This document shows, in pieces, positions 35,900 to 44,174 of a DNA stretch of 64,000 nt; within the stretch, counting starts at the first letter, position 1, and every line of letters begins with the position of its first letter. The stretch comes from Caulobacter segnis. Its GTDB lineage: Bacteria; Pseudomonadota; Alphaproteobacteria; Caulobacterales; Caulobacteraceae. Both the position numbers and the translations under genes were made by a program. The stretch lies in contig NZ_CP082923.1 of NCBI RefSeq assembly GCF_019931575.1, positions 3,968,001 through 4,032,000 of the forward strand, given 5' to 3'. The notes beneath the pieces were generated by a model. That model was not told the origin of the DNA and did no database searches. It saw only the letters and a program-made list of their open reading frames with translations.

Positions 35900-36592
35900 C
35901 TAGACCCTCTCCGCCGCCCGCTTCGCCGCCGCCAGCCGCCCGTCCATGTCCCGGCCGTAGATCCCGCTGACCCGCCGCAGCACCGCCTCCGGCGCCGTCT
36001 CCGGCCGGCCCGCGTCGAATGGCGGGGCGGGCGCGTACTCCACCGCCAGCTGGATCCCCTGGGCCATGTCGTCGCCGGCAAGCTCGGCCACCACCGTCAG
36101 GGCGAAGTCGATGCCCGCCGTGACGCCGCCGCCGGTGATGTAGCGCCCGTCGCGCGCCACCCGCGAGGGATCGGGGATCGCCCCGAACAGCGCCAGCTGG
36201 TCGCGCCAGGCCCAGTGACAGGCCGCCCGCCGGCCCTTCAGCAGCCCCGCCGCGCCCAGCACCAGCGAGCCCGTACAGACCGAGGTCACATACCGAGCCC
36301 CGTCGGCCAGTCGGCGGATCTCGGCGATGAAGTCGCGGTCGCCCATCGCCTCGGTCACGCCGAAGCCGCCCGGCACGATCAGCACGTCGCACGTCTCGAT
36401 ATCCGACAGCCGGGGCAGGCGGGCGAAGACCAGGCCGTCGGCCTCGATCTCGCCGCCCGCCAGGCTGGCGACGGTGACCTTGGCGCCGGGCAGGCGGCAC
36501 AGGATCTGATGCGGACCGGTGAAGTCCAGGTGCGTGACGCCGGGAAACAGCGCGATGACGATTTGCAGCGAGGCGCTTGAGGTCTGGCTCAT
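35900..36592 (-). CDS. DJ-1/PfpI protein, isonitrile hydratase-like
   Basis: A 230-residue DJ-1/PfpI-fold protein. VTHLDFTGPHQI contains Asp23, and VTSVCTGSLVLGAAG contains the nucleophile Cys106. This Asp/Cys pair and their spacing match the isonitrile hydratase InhA, which hydrates isonitriles to N-formamides. Isonitrile hydratase is therefore the best guess, but DJ-1 relatives vary widely. The divergent gene at 36703 is a GlxA-type regulator with a DJ-1 sensor domain of the same fold, and it probably controls this gene. Confidence 0.82.
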   Translation of the reverse strand: MSQTSSASLQIVIALFPGVTHLDFTGPHQILCRLPGAKVTVASLAGGEIEADGLVFARLPRLSDIETCDVLIVPGGFGVTEAMGDRDFIAEIRRLADGARYVTSVCTGSLVLGAAGLLKGRRAACHWAWRDQLALFGAIPDPSRVARDGRYITGGGVTAGIDFALTVVAELAGDDMAQGIQLAVEYAPAPPFDAGRPETAPEAVLRRVSGIYGRDMDGRLAAAKRAAERV

Positions 36593-36702
36593 GCGAGGAT
36601 CTCCGTCAGGATTGACGCGGAGAACATGGTTCGACTAGCGTCTGTCTGAAATGACATAGTTCCCACGGTTTCAGCCACGGTTCCCGGCCAGGATTTTTGG
36701 GC

Positions 36703-37644
36703 ATGCCCCGCGCGATCGGCTTCCTCGTCTATCCCGGCTTCCAGCTGCTGGACGCCACCGGGCCGATCGCGGCCTTCGAGATCGCCGGGCGGTTCTCGCC
36801 GGGCACCTATTCGCTGCACTTCCTGTCGCTGCGCGGCGAGCCGACCCCCAGCACCTCGGGCGTGGTCATCCAGACCACCGCCCTGGCCGACGCGCCCCGG
36901 CTGGACACCCTGATCGTCTCGGGCGGCGACGGCGTGAAGGTCCCGGCCAGCTGCGCCGAGACCCTGGCCTTCGTCCGCGAGGCCGGGCGGCTGTCGCGGC
37001 GCGTGGCCAGCGTCTGCTCGGGGACCTACGTCCTGGCCGAGGCCGGCCTGCTGGACGGCAAGCGCGCCACCACCCACTGGAGCCGGACCAAGGACTTCCA
37101 GCGCCGCTATCCCAAGGTCCGGCTGGAGCCTGACCGCATCTGGATCCAGGACGGGGCGGTGTGGAGCTCGGCGGGCATCACCGCCGGCATCGACCTGGCC
37201 CTGGCCCTGATCGGCGCCGACGTGGGCGAGGCCATCGCTCGCCGCACGGCTCAGCAGCTGGTCGTCTATCACCACCGCCCCGGCGGCCAGTCGCAGCACT
37301 CGGCCCTGATCGACCTGCGCCCCGGCCGCTTCGACGCCCTGCTGTCCTGGGCCCGCCAGAACCTGGCCGAGCCCCTCAGCGTCGAGCAGCTGGCCGGCCG
37401 CGCCGCCATGAGCCCGCGCAACTTCGCCCGCCTGTTCGCCCAGGAGACCGGCGTCACCCCGGCCAAGGCCGTCGAGCGCCTGCGGGTCGAGGCCGCCCGC
37501 GCCCTGCTGGACAGCGGACCGCTGCAGGTCGAGGACGTGGCCCTGGAGACCGGCTTCGGCGACGCCGAACGCATGCGCCGCGCCTTCATCCGCGCCTTCG
37601 GCCAGCCGCCCCAGTCGCTGCGGCGGGCGGCCAAGGCCGGCTAA
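36703..37644 (+). CDS. GlxA-type transcription regulator (DJ-1 domain plus AraC HTH)
   Basis: A 313-residue regulator with an N-terminal DJ-1/PfpI-like domain (about 1-175; VASVCSGTYVLAEAGLL with the Cys elbow) and a C-terminal AraC/XylS double HTH (about 215-310; LAGRAAMSPRNFARLF and VALETGFGDAERMRRAF). Start ATG 36703 has AGGA 9 nt upstream; TTG 36697 is unlikely. It is divergent from the DJ-1 enzyme gene (110-bp gap), which suggests it controls that gene. The DJ-1 Cys may sense or bind a small ligand. The stop overlaps the VOC gene by 4 nt. Confidence 0.9.
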   Translation: MPRAIGFLVYPGFQLLDATGPIAAFEIAGRFSPGTYSLHFLSLRGEPTPSTSGVVIQTTALADAPRLDTLIVSGGDGVKVPASCAETLAFVREAGRLSRRVASVCSGTYVLAEAGLLDGKRATTHWSRTKDFQRRYPKVRLEPDRIWIQDGAVWSSAGITAGIDLALALIGADVGEAIARRTAQQLVVYHHRPGGQSQHSALIDLRPGRFDALLSWARQNLAEPLSVEQLAGRAAMSPRNFARLFAQETGVTPAKAVERLRVEAARALLDSGPLQVEDVALETGFGDAERMRRAFIRAFGQPPQSLRRAAKAG

Positions 37645-38006
37645 ACGCGCGGCGTCATCAGCTCGATGCGGTTGCCGAACGGATCGTCGGCATAGACGCG
37701 ATCCCAGCCTTCCAGCGGCTCGTCCTCGACCACCCGCACGCCGGCCGCCTTCAGCCGCGCGGCCAGGGCCAGGACATCGTCGACCACCAGGGCCGGGTGC
37801 GCCTTTCGCGCCGGCCGGAAGTCGGCCTCGACGCCCAGGTGGATCTTCACCGCCCCGTCCTCGAACCAGCACCCGCCCCGCGCGGCCAGGCGCGGGGGCT
37901 TGGCCTTCTCGGCGACGCCCAGCAGGTCGCGATAGAAGGCCCGCGCCGCGTCCTCCCCGCCCGTCGGCATGGCCAGCTGCACGTGCTCGATCGCCAGGAT
38001 GGTCAT
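37641..38006 (-). CDS. VOC/glyoxalase-superfamily protein
   Basis: A 121-residue single vicinal-oxygen-chelate fold protein. It begins ILAIEHVQLAMPTGGEDAARAFY with a conserved metal-type His, and ends with DDPFGNRIELM, a typical VOC Glu site. The group includes glyoxalases, dioxygenases and antibiotic-resistance proteins, and the exact role cannot be given. It converges on glxA with a 4-nt overlap. ATG 38006 is the natural start. Confidence 0.82.
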   Translation of the reverse strand: MTILAIEHVQLAMPTGGEDAARAFYRDLLGVAEKAKPPRLAARGGCWFEDGAVKIHLGVEADFRPARKAHPALVVDDVLALAARLKAAGVRVVEDEPLEGWDRVYADDPFGNRIELMTPRV

Positions 38007-38068
38007 GGACGCCTCCCGCTGGCCCCTCCACGCTTGGCCCGGACAGCGGATCGGTCCAGGCTGGCGGC

Positions 38069-38419
38069 ATGCTCTATCTCGTGGTCAAGGCCGCCGTCTC
38101 GGGCGTCATCGTCGCCGCCGTCGCGGAGATTTCCAAGCGCTATCCGGGCTTGGGCGGCCTGGTCGCGTCGCTGCCGCTGGTCTCGGTGCTGGGCATGATC
38201 TGGCTGTGGCGCGACACCCACGATCCCGTGCGGATGGCCGACCACGCGACGGGCACCTTCTGGTTCGTCCTGCCGTCGCTGCCGATGTTCCTGCTGATCC
38301 CGGCCCTGCTGAAGCGCGGCGCGCCGTTCTGGGCCGCCCTGGTCGCCGGCTGCGTCCTGACCATGGCGCTGTACGCGGCGATGGTCTGGGCCGGACCTCG
38401 GCTGGGATTGAAGCTCTAG
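38069..38419 (+). CDS. DUF3147-family small membrane protein
   Basis: A 116-residue integral membrane protein with about four helices (roughly 3-22, 28-48, 64-82 and 88-108). The motif GLVASLPLVSVLGMIWLW and the FWFVLPSLPMFLLIP segment fit DUF3147. Function unknown. The ATG follows a short gap after the opposite VOC gene. Its stop overlaps that of the convergent nitrilase by 4 nt. Confidence 0.8.
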   Translation: MLYLVVKAAVSGVIVAAVAEISKRYPGLGGLVASLPLVSVLGMIWLWRDTHDPVRMADHATGTFWFVLPSLPMFLLIPALLKRGAPFWAALVAGCVLTMALYAAMVWAGPRLGLKL

Positions 38420-39327
38420 AGCGAGCCCCGGTCGCGCGACCTCGGATCCTCGACCAGCTCGCCCGAGTGCAGCACCCCGTCGATCGCCCGGTCGCGCCAG
38501 GCGACCGTGCTGTCGTAGATGTCGGCCTCCGGATCCACGACCTGGACGGTCCACTCCTCGACCTCGGGCTGACAGGCCCAGGGGATCACTCCATCGGGCC
38601 GGACCTTAAACGACGGCCAGCAGCTCCTCGGCGCGCAGGAGTTGGCGCAACTGATCCACATGTTGTTGTTCGACGCCGCCGCGATCATCCCGGCCGGCAT
38701 GGTGATCCCCGGCAGGGTGGTTCCCCCCGTCAGGACGTGACGCCCCACGTGCGCCTCCATCGCCGCGAACCGCTCGGCCGCCAATCCGCCGGCGTGGAAG
38801 CCGTGGAACATCATCCGCACGCCCAGCCGATGATAGGCTCGATAGAGCTCCGGATAGCGGTAGTCATGGCAGATCAGGACGCCGCAGCGCACGCCCGCGA
38901 TGTCGAACACCGCGAAGTGGTCGCCGGGCGTGTAGTGGGCCAGGTCTCCCATCTTTCCTTCCGCGTCGCCAGCGCAGAACCGCTTGTCGTAGCGATCCAC
39001 CAGCGCCCCCGAGGCGTCGATCACATAGGCGCAGTTGTGCGGCTTGCGTCCGTCGGACAGCCGATGGGCCGAGCCCAGGATGGTCCACAGCTCCAATTCG
39101 CCGGCCGAGGCCATGACGCGGCGTGTCGCGGCCTCCAGGCGCGCCCAGTCGAAACCGTCGAAGCTTTGGAAATCGACGCCCGCATAGCCGGACAGAGCCG
39201 CCTCCGGGAAATGGACGACATCGGCGGCCGCTGACCAGGCCTGGCGCATCAGGCGTTCGATCGCCGCCAGGTTGGCGTCGATGTCGGCCGAGACCGCGAA
39301 CTGGGCGGTGACGAAGGTGAGGCTCAT
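38416..39327 (-). CDS. Carbon-nitrogen hydrolase (nitrilase superfamily)
   Basis: A 303-residue nitrilase-fold amidohydrolase with the full catalytic triad: Glu42 (HFPEAALSGY), Lys115 (YDKRFC) and Cys153 (VLICHDYRYPE). It hydrolyses an amide or nitrile bond in the cytoplasm; the substrate is unknown. The C-terminal region, with several extra Cys (SCANSCAPRSCW), is unusual. ATG 39327 overlaps the upstream DUF1003 gene stop (ATGA), so they form an operon. Confidence 0.9.
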   Translation of the reverse strand: MSLTFVTAQFAVSADIDANLAAIERLMRQAWSAAADVVHFPEAALSGYAGVDFQSFDGFDWARLEAATRRVMASAGELELWTILGSAHRLSDGRKPHNCAYVIDASGALVDRYDKRFCAGDAEGKMGDLAHYTPGDHFAVFDIAGVRCGVLICHDYRYPELYRAYHRLGVRMMFHGFHAGGLAAERFAAMEAHVGRHVLTGGTTLPGITMPAGMIAAASNNNMWISCANSCAPRSCWPSFKVRPDGVIPWACQPEVEEWTVQVVDPEADIYDSTVAWRDRAIDGVLHSGELVEDPRSRDRGSL

Positions 39328-39878
39328 CCCCGCTCCGCCCGCAGGCGCATCACCTCTTCCTGCAGGTCCGACAGGCGCGTGGCGTGTTCGCGGCACAGGA
39401 CCATCAGTTCGTCGCTGCGCAGGGCGTCCAGCTTGTCGATCACCCGCATGATCTCCAGCTCGGCCCGCAGGTTCACCGCGTAGTCGTGCTCGGCGGTCTT
39501 GCGATCCTTCGCCGCCTGGCGGTTCTGGCTCATCATGATCACCGGGGCCTGGATGGCCGCCAGGGTCGAGAGCAGCAGGTTGAGGAAGATGAACGGATAG
39601 GGGTCGAAGGCGTGCTTGAACGGGGTGAGCGCCAGGTTCACCCCCATCCACAGGACCAGGGCCAGGCCGAAACCGCCGATGAAGCCCCACGAACCGCCGA
39701 CCGCCGCCACCCGGTCGGCCAGCCGCGTCCAGTAGGTCGAGTCCTCGTCCTGCTCGGGTCCCTCCGTCGGCTGCTCGGCCAGCACCAGGTCGATGGTCCG
39801 CCGCTGGACATCGTTCAGCTCTTCATAGGGCCGGCGCAACAGTTCGCGCGACAGCTGGTCGAGGTGTTCCTGGGTCAT
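39324..39878 (-). CDS. DUF1003 membrane protein
   Basis: A 184-residue protein with two adjacent membrane helices (about 67-88 and 103-122), with VNLALTPFKHAFDPYPFIFLN between and after them, and a charged helical C-terminus that looks like a coiled coil. This is the DUF1003 pattern. The function is not known. It is translated before the nitrilase, with a 4-nt overlap. ATG 39878 is preferred over more upstream in-frame starts, which would give a low-complexity extension. Confidence 0.88.
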   Translation of the reverse strand: MTQEHLDQLSRELLRRPYEELNDVQRRTIDLVLAEQPTEGPEQDEDSTYWTRLADRVAAVGGSWGFIGGFGLALVLWMGVNLALTPFKHAFDPYPFIFLNLLLSTLAAIQAPVIMMSQNRQAAKDRKTAEHDYAVNLRAELEIMRVIDKLDALRSDELMVLCREHATRLSDLQEEVMRLRAERG

Positions 39879-40022
39879 GAAGGGACTCGTGGCGACGGGA
39901 GGCCGATCATCGTCGCGACGCGGCGAGCATGACAAGCTCGAGATTGACAGAGCGGCGTCGGGAAGGCGACGTTCGGCCATCGGGGGGCCGATAACTTCGC
40001 AACCTTCAAAAGGAGCAAGCCG

Positions 40023-40202
40023 ATGGCCCACAAGTTTCTGATCAAGAAGAACAAGGCCGGCGAGTTCGTCGCGTACTTCACCTACAACGGTGAGAGCATC
40101 TTCTGGACCGAAGGCTATTCCTCGAAGGCCGGGGCCAAGAACGCCATCGAGTCGGTCAAGAAGAACGGCCCCGACGCCGAGATCGACGACCAGACGGACT
40201 AG
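40023..40202 (+). CDS. DUF1508 (YegP-like) small protein
   Basis: A 59-residue protein too short for most gene callers but well supported. AAGGAG (40010-40015) is 7 nt before the ATG. The sequence has the DUF1508 hallmark AYFTYNGESIFWTEGYSSKA and the following AIESVKKN. E. coli YegP has two copies of this domain in tandem, whereas this is a single-domain form, common in Alphaproteobacteria. It is highly charged and cytoplasmic. Function unknown. The nearest feature downstream is a hairpin repeat fragment. Confidence 0.93.
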   Translation: MAHKFLIKKNKAGEFVAYFTYNGESIFWTEGYSSKAGAKNAIESVKKNGPDAEIDDQTD

Positions 40203-40212
40203 GGCGTAGACG

Positions 40213-40243
40213 GCTCTCCTCCCCCGTGAAGGGGGAGGAGAGA
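40213..40243. repeat. Palindromic intergenic repeat fragment, copy E
   Basis: CTCCTCCCCC and GGGGGAGGAG around GTGAA: the end module of the same repeat family. It is 11 bp after the DUF1508 stop and may end its transcript. Confidence 0.65.
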
Positions 40244-40281
40244 GAACCAATGCCTTGACCCTTCCCGCGCTCGGGTCTCTG

Positions 40282-40299
40282 ATCATTGATAACAATGAT
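40282..40299. promoter_or_regulatory. Operator-like palindrome ahead of an SDR gene
   Basis: ATCATTG (40282-40288), ATAA, CAATGAT (40293-40299): a perfect 7-bp dyad, 16 bp before the SDR start and just before GGGAGGGG. This is the usual place and form of a TetR-family operator, but no regulator gene is beside it. Confidence 0.45.
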
Positions 40300-40315
40300 A
40301 CGGGAGGGGAACGCC

Positions 40316-41116
40316 ATGGCCGCAAACGGCCGGAAATCCATCTTCATCACCGGCGCCGCCAGCGGCATCGGCCTGGCCTGCGCCAAGCGGTTCGCCGCCG
40401 CCGGCTGGTTCGTGGGCCTGTCCGACATCGACAAGACCGGCCTGACGGCCGCCCTGCGGGCGATCGGTCCGGACAACGGCTCGGCGCACGTCCTGGACGT
40501 GCGCGACCGCGACGGCTGGGCCAATGCGCTGGGCGCGTTCGGCCGCGAGACCGGCGGCAAGGCCGATGTCCTGCTCAACAACGCCGGCGTCGCCCGCTTC
40601 GGGGTGCTGGAGGACCTGTCGGACGCCGATTGCGACATCCAGGTCGACATCAACATCAAGGGCGTGATCAACGGCGCGCGGGCCGGCCTGCCGCTGCTGA
40701 AGGCGGCCGGCGGGCGGCTGGTCAACATCGCCTCGTGCGCGGGGCTCTACGGCTCACCCAAGCTGGCGGTCTATTCGGCGACCAAGTTCGCGGTGCGGGG
40801 CCTGTCCGAGGCGCTGGACGTCGAATACGCCCAGCACGGGGTCAGCGTCGCCTGCGTGATGCCGTGGTTCGTCGAGACGCCCATCCTCAACGCCGGGGCC
40901 TCGGGCTCCAACGAGCAGATGGCCGACGCCCTGCGCAAGGGCGGACTAGAGGTCTACCCCGTGGAGGACGCCGCCCAGGTGGTGTGGGACGCCGTGCACG
41001 GCAAGTCGCTGCACTACTTCGTGGGCAAGCGGGCCAAGCAGATGCGCTTCGCCACCAGCCACATGCCCAACGTCGTCAGGAAGCAGCTCCGCTCCCGGCC
41101 CCTACTGTCGTCTTGA
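40316..41116 (+). CDS. SDR-family oxidoreductase
   Basis: A 266-residue short-chain dehydrogenase/reductase. The Rossmann motif TGAASGIGLACA (about 12-23), the NNAG segment (LLNNAGVARFG), and the catalytic AVYSATK (Tyr and Lys) are present with a preceding Ser. ATG 40316 has GGGAGGGG in front, so the upstream ATG at 40286 inside the operator is rejected. Family and fold do not reveal the substrate. The end overlaps 41 bp with the convergent SleB-like gene, an unusually large tail overlap. Confidence 0.9.
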   Translation: MAANGRKSIFITGAASGIGLACAKRFAAAGWFVGLSDIDKTGLTAALRAIGPDNGSAHVLDVRDRDGWANALGAFGRETGGKADVLLNNAGVARFGVLEDLSDADCDIQVDINIKGVINGARAGLPLLKAAGGRLVNIASCAGLYGSPKLAVYSATKFAVRGLSEALDVEYAQHGVSVACVMPWFVETPILNAGASGSNEQMADALRKGGLEVYPVEDAAQVVWDAVHGKSLHYFVGKRAKQMRFATSHMPNVVRKQLRSRPLLSS

Positions 41117-42263
41117 GACCGTCCAGGCTGGGCTTGTCGGTCGACATCGACTTGACCGGGGTCAGGGTCGGGGCCGGGGCCTTCGGCGCGGTGGCGATCG
41201 GCGCAGAGGCCGGCTCGCTGACCGGACCGATCGGACCGCCCATGCCGGCGCCGGCCCCCATGCCCATTTGGGCCGGCTCCAGGCGGCCGAGGGCGCTGGC
41301 GGCGTAGACGACCGGCGGCTTGCCGTCGGCGGTCAGGCTGGCGATCTCGGACGGGGCGATGTCGTCGACGGTCGGCAGGTGCGACGGGACCAGACCCGCC
41401 GGCGCGCCGTGGCGGCCGAAGCGATAGAAGATGTGCATGCCCACCTGGGCGACGCGCAGCAGGCGCGGGCCCCAGCCGGGCGAGACGTTGATCGTGTGGA
41501 AGTGCGTCGCCGAGCCGACCACGTTGGAGCCGTCGCCGGCCAGGGTGCGCGAGGCGACCTTGCGGGCCCGATTCCACGCGCCGACGTCGCGAGCGCGGCG
41601 CATCGAGCCGTCGCAGGCGAAGCTGAACTGGCAGCCCGTGCGGTGGTAGGCGCCCTGGAACACCACGCCGCAGATCGACTTCGGGAAGGCCGGGTGGCGC
41701 ACGCGGTTCATGACCACCTGGGCCACGGCCGCCTGGCCGCTGGGGGTCTCGCCGCGGGCTTCGTAATAGACGGCGTCGGCCAGGCACTCGAGCTCGCGCG
41801 AGCTCTCCAGAGCGTTGCCCAGCTGGAACGGGCCATTTTGGAACAGCGCCGGCGCGGAGACGTTGAATGCGGAGCCGAAGCTGGCGCGGAGCATCAGCGG
41901 GCCGGTGCGGCCGCTCTGGCCGGGACGCAGATTGTTCGCGGCGCCGGCGCCTTCCAGGCGAGCGGTCAGCATGGCCGACTGGCGGTCGCGCTGATCAAGG
42001 GCGGCGAACAGGTAGGGATCGTGACGCTTGGCCACGGCGAGGGCGCCGGGGTCCATACGCGTAGAGGCGCTCAGCATGGCCGCGTCGGAGAACTCCCCCG
42101 AAGCGCCTTCCGCCAATCGGGCGACGCGGGCGTGGGTGGAGGCCGATTGGGCCAGGCCACCCATAAGGTAAACGCCGCCCAGGGCCAGACCCGTGATGGA
42201 TCCGACCAATACGGCGCCGACCAGCCCGCGCGCATCCGCGCGCGTCTGCGACTTGATATACAA
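41076..42263 (-). CDS. SleB-family cell wall hydrolase
   Basis: A 395-residue protein with one N-terminal membrane helix (about 13-38), then an SleB/cell wall hydrolase 2 domain (about 155-275) with ADAVYYEARGETPSGQAAVAQVVMNRV (catalytic-type Glu) and the FSFACDG and ATHFH blocks. The last 120 residues are Pro/Ala-rich. It likely cuts peptidoglycan glycan strands in the periplasm during growth or division. The C-terminal tail codes opposite the end of the SDR gene. A long, gene-free leader (443 bp) with two GANTC sites precedes it. Confidence 0.9.
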   Translation of the reverse strand: MYIKSQTRADARGLVGAVLVGSITGLALGGVYLMGGLAQSASTHARVARLAEGASGEFSDAAMLSASTRMDPGALAVAKRHDPYLFAALDQRDRQSAMLTARLEGAGAANNLRPGQSGRTGPLMLRASFGSAFNVSAPALFQNGPFQLGNALESSRELECLADAVYYEARGETPSGQAAVAQVVMNRVRHPAFPKSICGVVFQGAYHRTGCQFSFACDGSMRRARDVGAWNRARKVASRTLAGDGSNVVGSATHFHTINVSPGWGPRLLRVAQVGMHIFYRFGRHGAPAGLVPSHLPTVDDIAPSEIASLTADGKPPVVYAASALGRLEPAQMGMGAGAGMGGPIGPVSEPASAPIATAPKAPAPTLTPVKSMSTDKPSLDGLKTTVGAGSGAAS

Positions 42264-42706
42264 AACTCGTGTCCTGCGCGGCGAGGGCGCTCCGGCCCCC
42301 CGACAAAAACCGCCTCGAAATCCCCGGTAAAAGCACTGGCGGGGAGCCCTTCGAAGCGGAGGATTGGCCGTATCACGACGTGGCCAGGATCCTGCTTATG
42401 GCGGCTTATGACGTATCGGTGACCGACTCGCAAGCACTTGCCGCACCGCAGCATGGCCCATTCCCGGTCAAGTTTCACCATCGAATTGTTAACGCGTTGA
42501 ATCCTCGCGAAAAGCTCGACAAGAGCGAGCGACGTTTTTTTGTGGATCAAAAACCCTTGCCCTGCCTTTGCTCGGCCTGAACCTGGTCGACTTCGGCGGC
42601 GCCGCATCGTTACTCGACGACGACATAAACCTTAACGATCATGCTTAATCAGGACCTGAGGCGACGCCGCCCCGGCGCCGGTCCGGGACGGGCGCCGGGC
42701 GGGGGT
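42264..42706. other. Gene-free region upstream of the SleB-like gene
   Basis: No convincing gene. The plus-strand frame at 42269-42580 lacks a ribosome site and family features. Two GANTC motifs (42424-42428 and 42497-42501) are present. A weak plus-strand terminator-like hairpin (GCTCG/CGAGC at 42514-42530) before TTTTTTT (42535-42541) is seen, plus a strong hairpin at 42671-42699. The minus-strand promoter of the SleB-like gene must lie here. Confidence 0.4.
42671..42699 (-). terminator. Hairpin after the HAAS-domain gene
   Basis: Perfect 9-bp stem CCCGGCGCC (42671-42679) and GGCGCCGGG (42691-42699). It lies 7 bp past the minus-strand stop at 42707. No U run follows, so termination is plausible but not certain. 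Confidence 0.4.
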
Positions 42707-43672
42707 CTAGCGGCCCCGGATCAGGCGCCGGCCGTCGACGAACAGCTTGGTCACATTGATGGCGATGATGACCACCATCCCGACCTGCACGCTCAGATCG
42801 ACCGTCCGCTGCAGCTCGACGATCCCCGCGTTGGACGACGCGAGCGCGGTGAACGAGACCAGCGGCTGGGCCGACCACATCGCCGCGCTCAGCGCCAGCC
42901 CGCCCAGCGCGCAGACGAGCTCGGCGCCGGCCCGCCCGCGCACCCAGCCGGGCTTGATCACCAGGATGAGAGACGAGACCACCTGCCCCACGGCCAGCGC
43001 CAGGATCGGCCAGTACAGAGTCTGGAAGATCGGGCTGAACGTGATCGCCGTCATGTCGTCGCCGTGCGCCCGTCCCGTCGGGAACGGCAGCGCATGCGTC
43101 CACCAGGCGATGAACAGGGCGACGGCCGCCAGTTCGAACAGGCCGTCGAAGCGGCTCTTGGCGAACCACGACTTGCCCTCCGGGACGCGGGGCAACTCGC
43201 TGGCCTTCCAGTTGGCCAGGCCGCCCACCTTGATCCAGCCGCGCTCGATCGCCGCCCCGACCAGGGTGGCCGCGCCGATCAGGCTGAGCGCCGTGGGAAT
43301 GAAGTCGCCGAAAACGCCGTTGAACGCGTGGGCGTCGGTATGGCCCGTGGCCAGCAGCACGCCGGCCGGGACCACGGCGGCGAAGGCGGCGATGACCAGC
43401 ATCACCTTCACCCCGACCAGCCAGAACGGATAGAGCTCCGGCCCGATCAGGGCGCGGTGGGGCCCGTAGCGGCCGGCCACGGCGATCGGATGGCCGATCT
43501 CGCGCAGCAGGTCCTCGGTCTCGCGCTTGTCGAGCGGACGGCCCAGGCGCGCCTCGGCCTCCTCGACCCGGTTCATGACCATGTCGCGCAGCTCGGCGAC
43601 GATGTCCTGGCGCTGAGCCTTGGGCAGCAGGGCGGCGACGGCCGCCAGATAACGATCGACCAGATCGCTCAT
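42707..43672 (-). CDS. HAAS-domain membrane protein
   Basis: A 321-residue protein. The N-terminal 70 residues hold the HAAS-type/DUF1700-like helical domain (MSDLVDRYLAAVAALLPKAQRQDIVAEL, described here only in part), followed by about six membrane helices (at about 80-105, 115-145, 180-200, 225-250, 265-285 and 290-310). Such proteins commonly pair with PadR-like regulators, as here. The start ATG 43672 is 35 bp after the PadR stop. The function is a guess: an anti-sigma-like membrane sensor. Confidence 0.82.
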   Translation of the reverse strand: MSDLVDRYLAAVAALLPKAQRQDIVAELRDMVMNRVEEAEARLGRPLDKRETEDLLREIGHPIAVAGRYGPHRALIGPELYPFWLVGVKVMLVIAAFAAVVPAGVLLATGHTDAHAFNGVFGDFIPTALSLIGAATLVGAAIERGWIKVGGLANWKASELPRVPEGKSWFAKSRFDGLFELAAVALFIAWWTHALPFPTGRAHGDDMTAITFSPIFQTLYWPILALAVGQVVSSLILVIKPGWVRGRAGAELVCALGGLALSAAMWSAQPLVSFTALASSNAGIVELQRTVDLSVQVGMVVIIAINVTKLFVDGRRLIRGR

Positions 43673-43707
43673 GGCTTGGTTTCCTTGCGAATGAGGGGCC
43701 GCGTCGC

Positions 43708-44037
43708 TCACAGCAGCGGCTCGAGGGCGGCGTTGATCGCGCGCCATTCGTCGGCGAGGCGGGCCAGCACCGCCCGGCCCTCCTCCGACAGCTGGTAGAA
43801 ACGCTTCTTGCGCTTGTCTTCCTCGCGCCACTCGCTGGCCAGCAGGCCCTGGGCCTCCAGCCGCCGCAGCATGGGATAGAGCGCGCCTTCGTCGATCTCG
43901 ACCCCCACCGACGAGAGGGCCTGGCGCAGGCTGTAGCCGTAGCGCTCCTCCCGCAGCTGGGCGAGGACAGCCAGGATCAGGGTCCCGCGCCGCAACTCCT
44001 GACGGAGCGATTCAAAGATGTCGGTATCGGTCGGCAT
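43708..44037 (-). CDS. PadR-family transcription regulator
   Basis: A 109-residue winged-helix regulator: LRQELRRGTLILAVLAQL, YGYSLRQAL, DEGALYPMLRRLEAQGLL and the wing with FYQLSEEGRAVL match PadR exactly. ATG 44037 is chosen; an upstream ATG at 44067 would add a His/Cys-rich nonsense extension over the operators. The gene precedes the HAAS-domain gene as a two-gene operon. Nested TGTG-type palindromes (44069-44098) upstream are candidates for its own binding site. Confidence 0.93.
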   Translation of the reverse strand: MPTDTDIFESLRQELRRGTLILAVLAQLREERYGYSLRQALSSVGVEIDEGALYPMLRRLEAQGLLASEWREEDKRKKRFYQLSEEGRAVLARLADEWRAINAALEPLL

Positions 44038-44068
44038 GGGGTGTGTGACGCATAGTGTGTGGCACATG

Positions 44069-44098
44069 GTGTGCGATGCACACTGTGTGATATACAGT
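44069..44098. promoter_or_regulatory. Nested palindromes ahead of padR
   Basis: GTGTGC-GAT-GCACAC (44069-44083) overlaps ACTGT-GTGATAT-ACAGT (44082-44098), and the same area is full of TGTGTG repeats from 44041. PadR sites often have the ATGT/ACAT-type dyad. Autoregulation is inferred from position. Confidence 0.5.
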
Positions 44099-44174
44099 AT
44101 AAGCGAGAGTCAAGTCGACGGAACGCCGTTCGCCTTCGAGGCTTTCCTCCGACGAACGAGACGGAGGTTCATGA

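Noticed and set aside
42269..42580. 103-residue plus-strand ORF before the SleB-like gene
   Set aside because: No ribosome site, no recognisable motif, and atypical composition for this genome.
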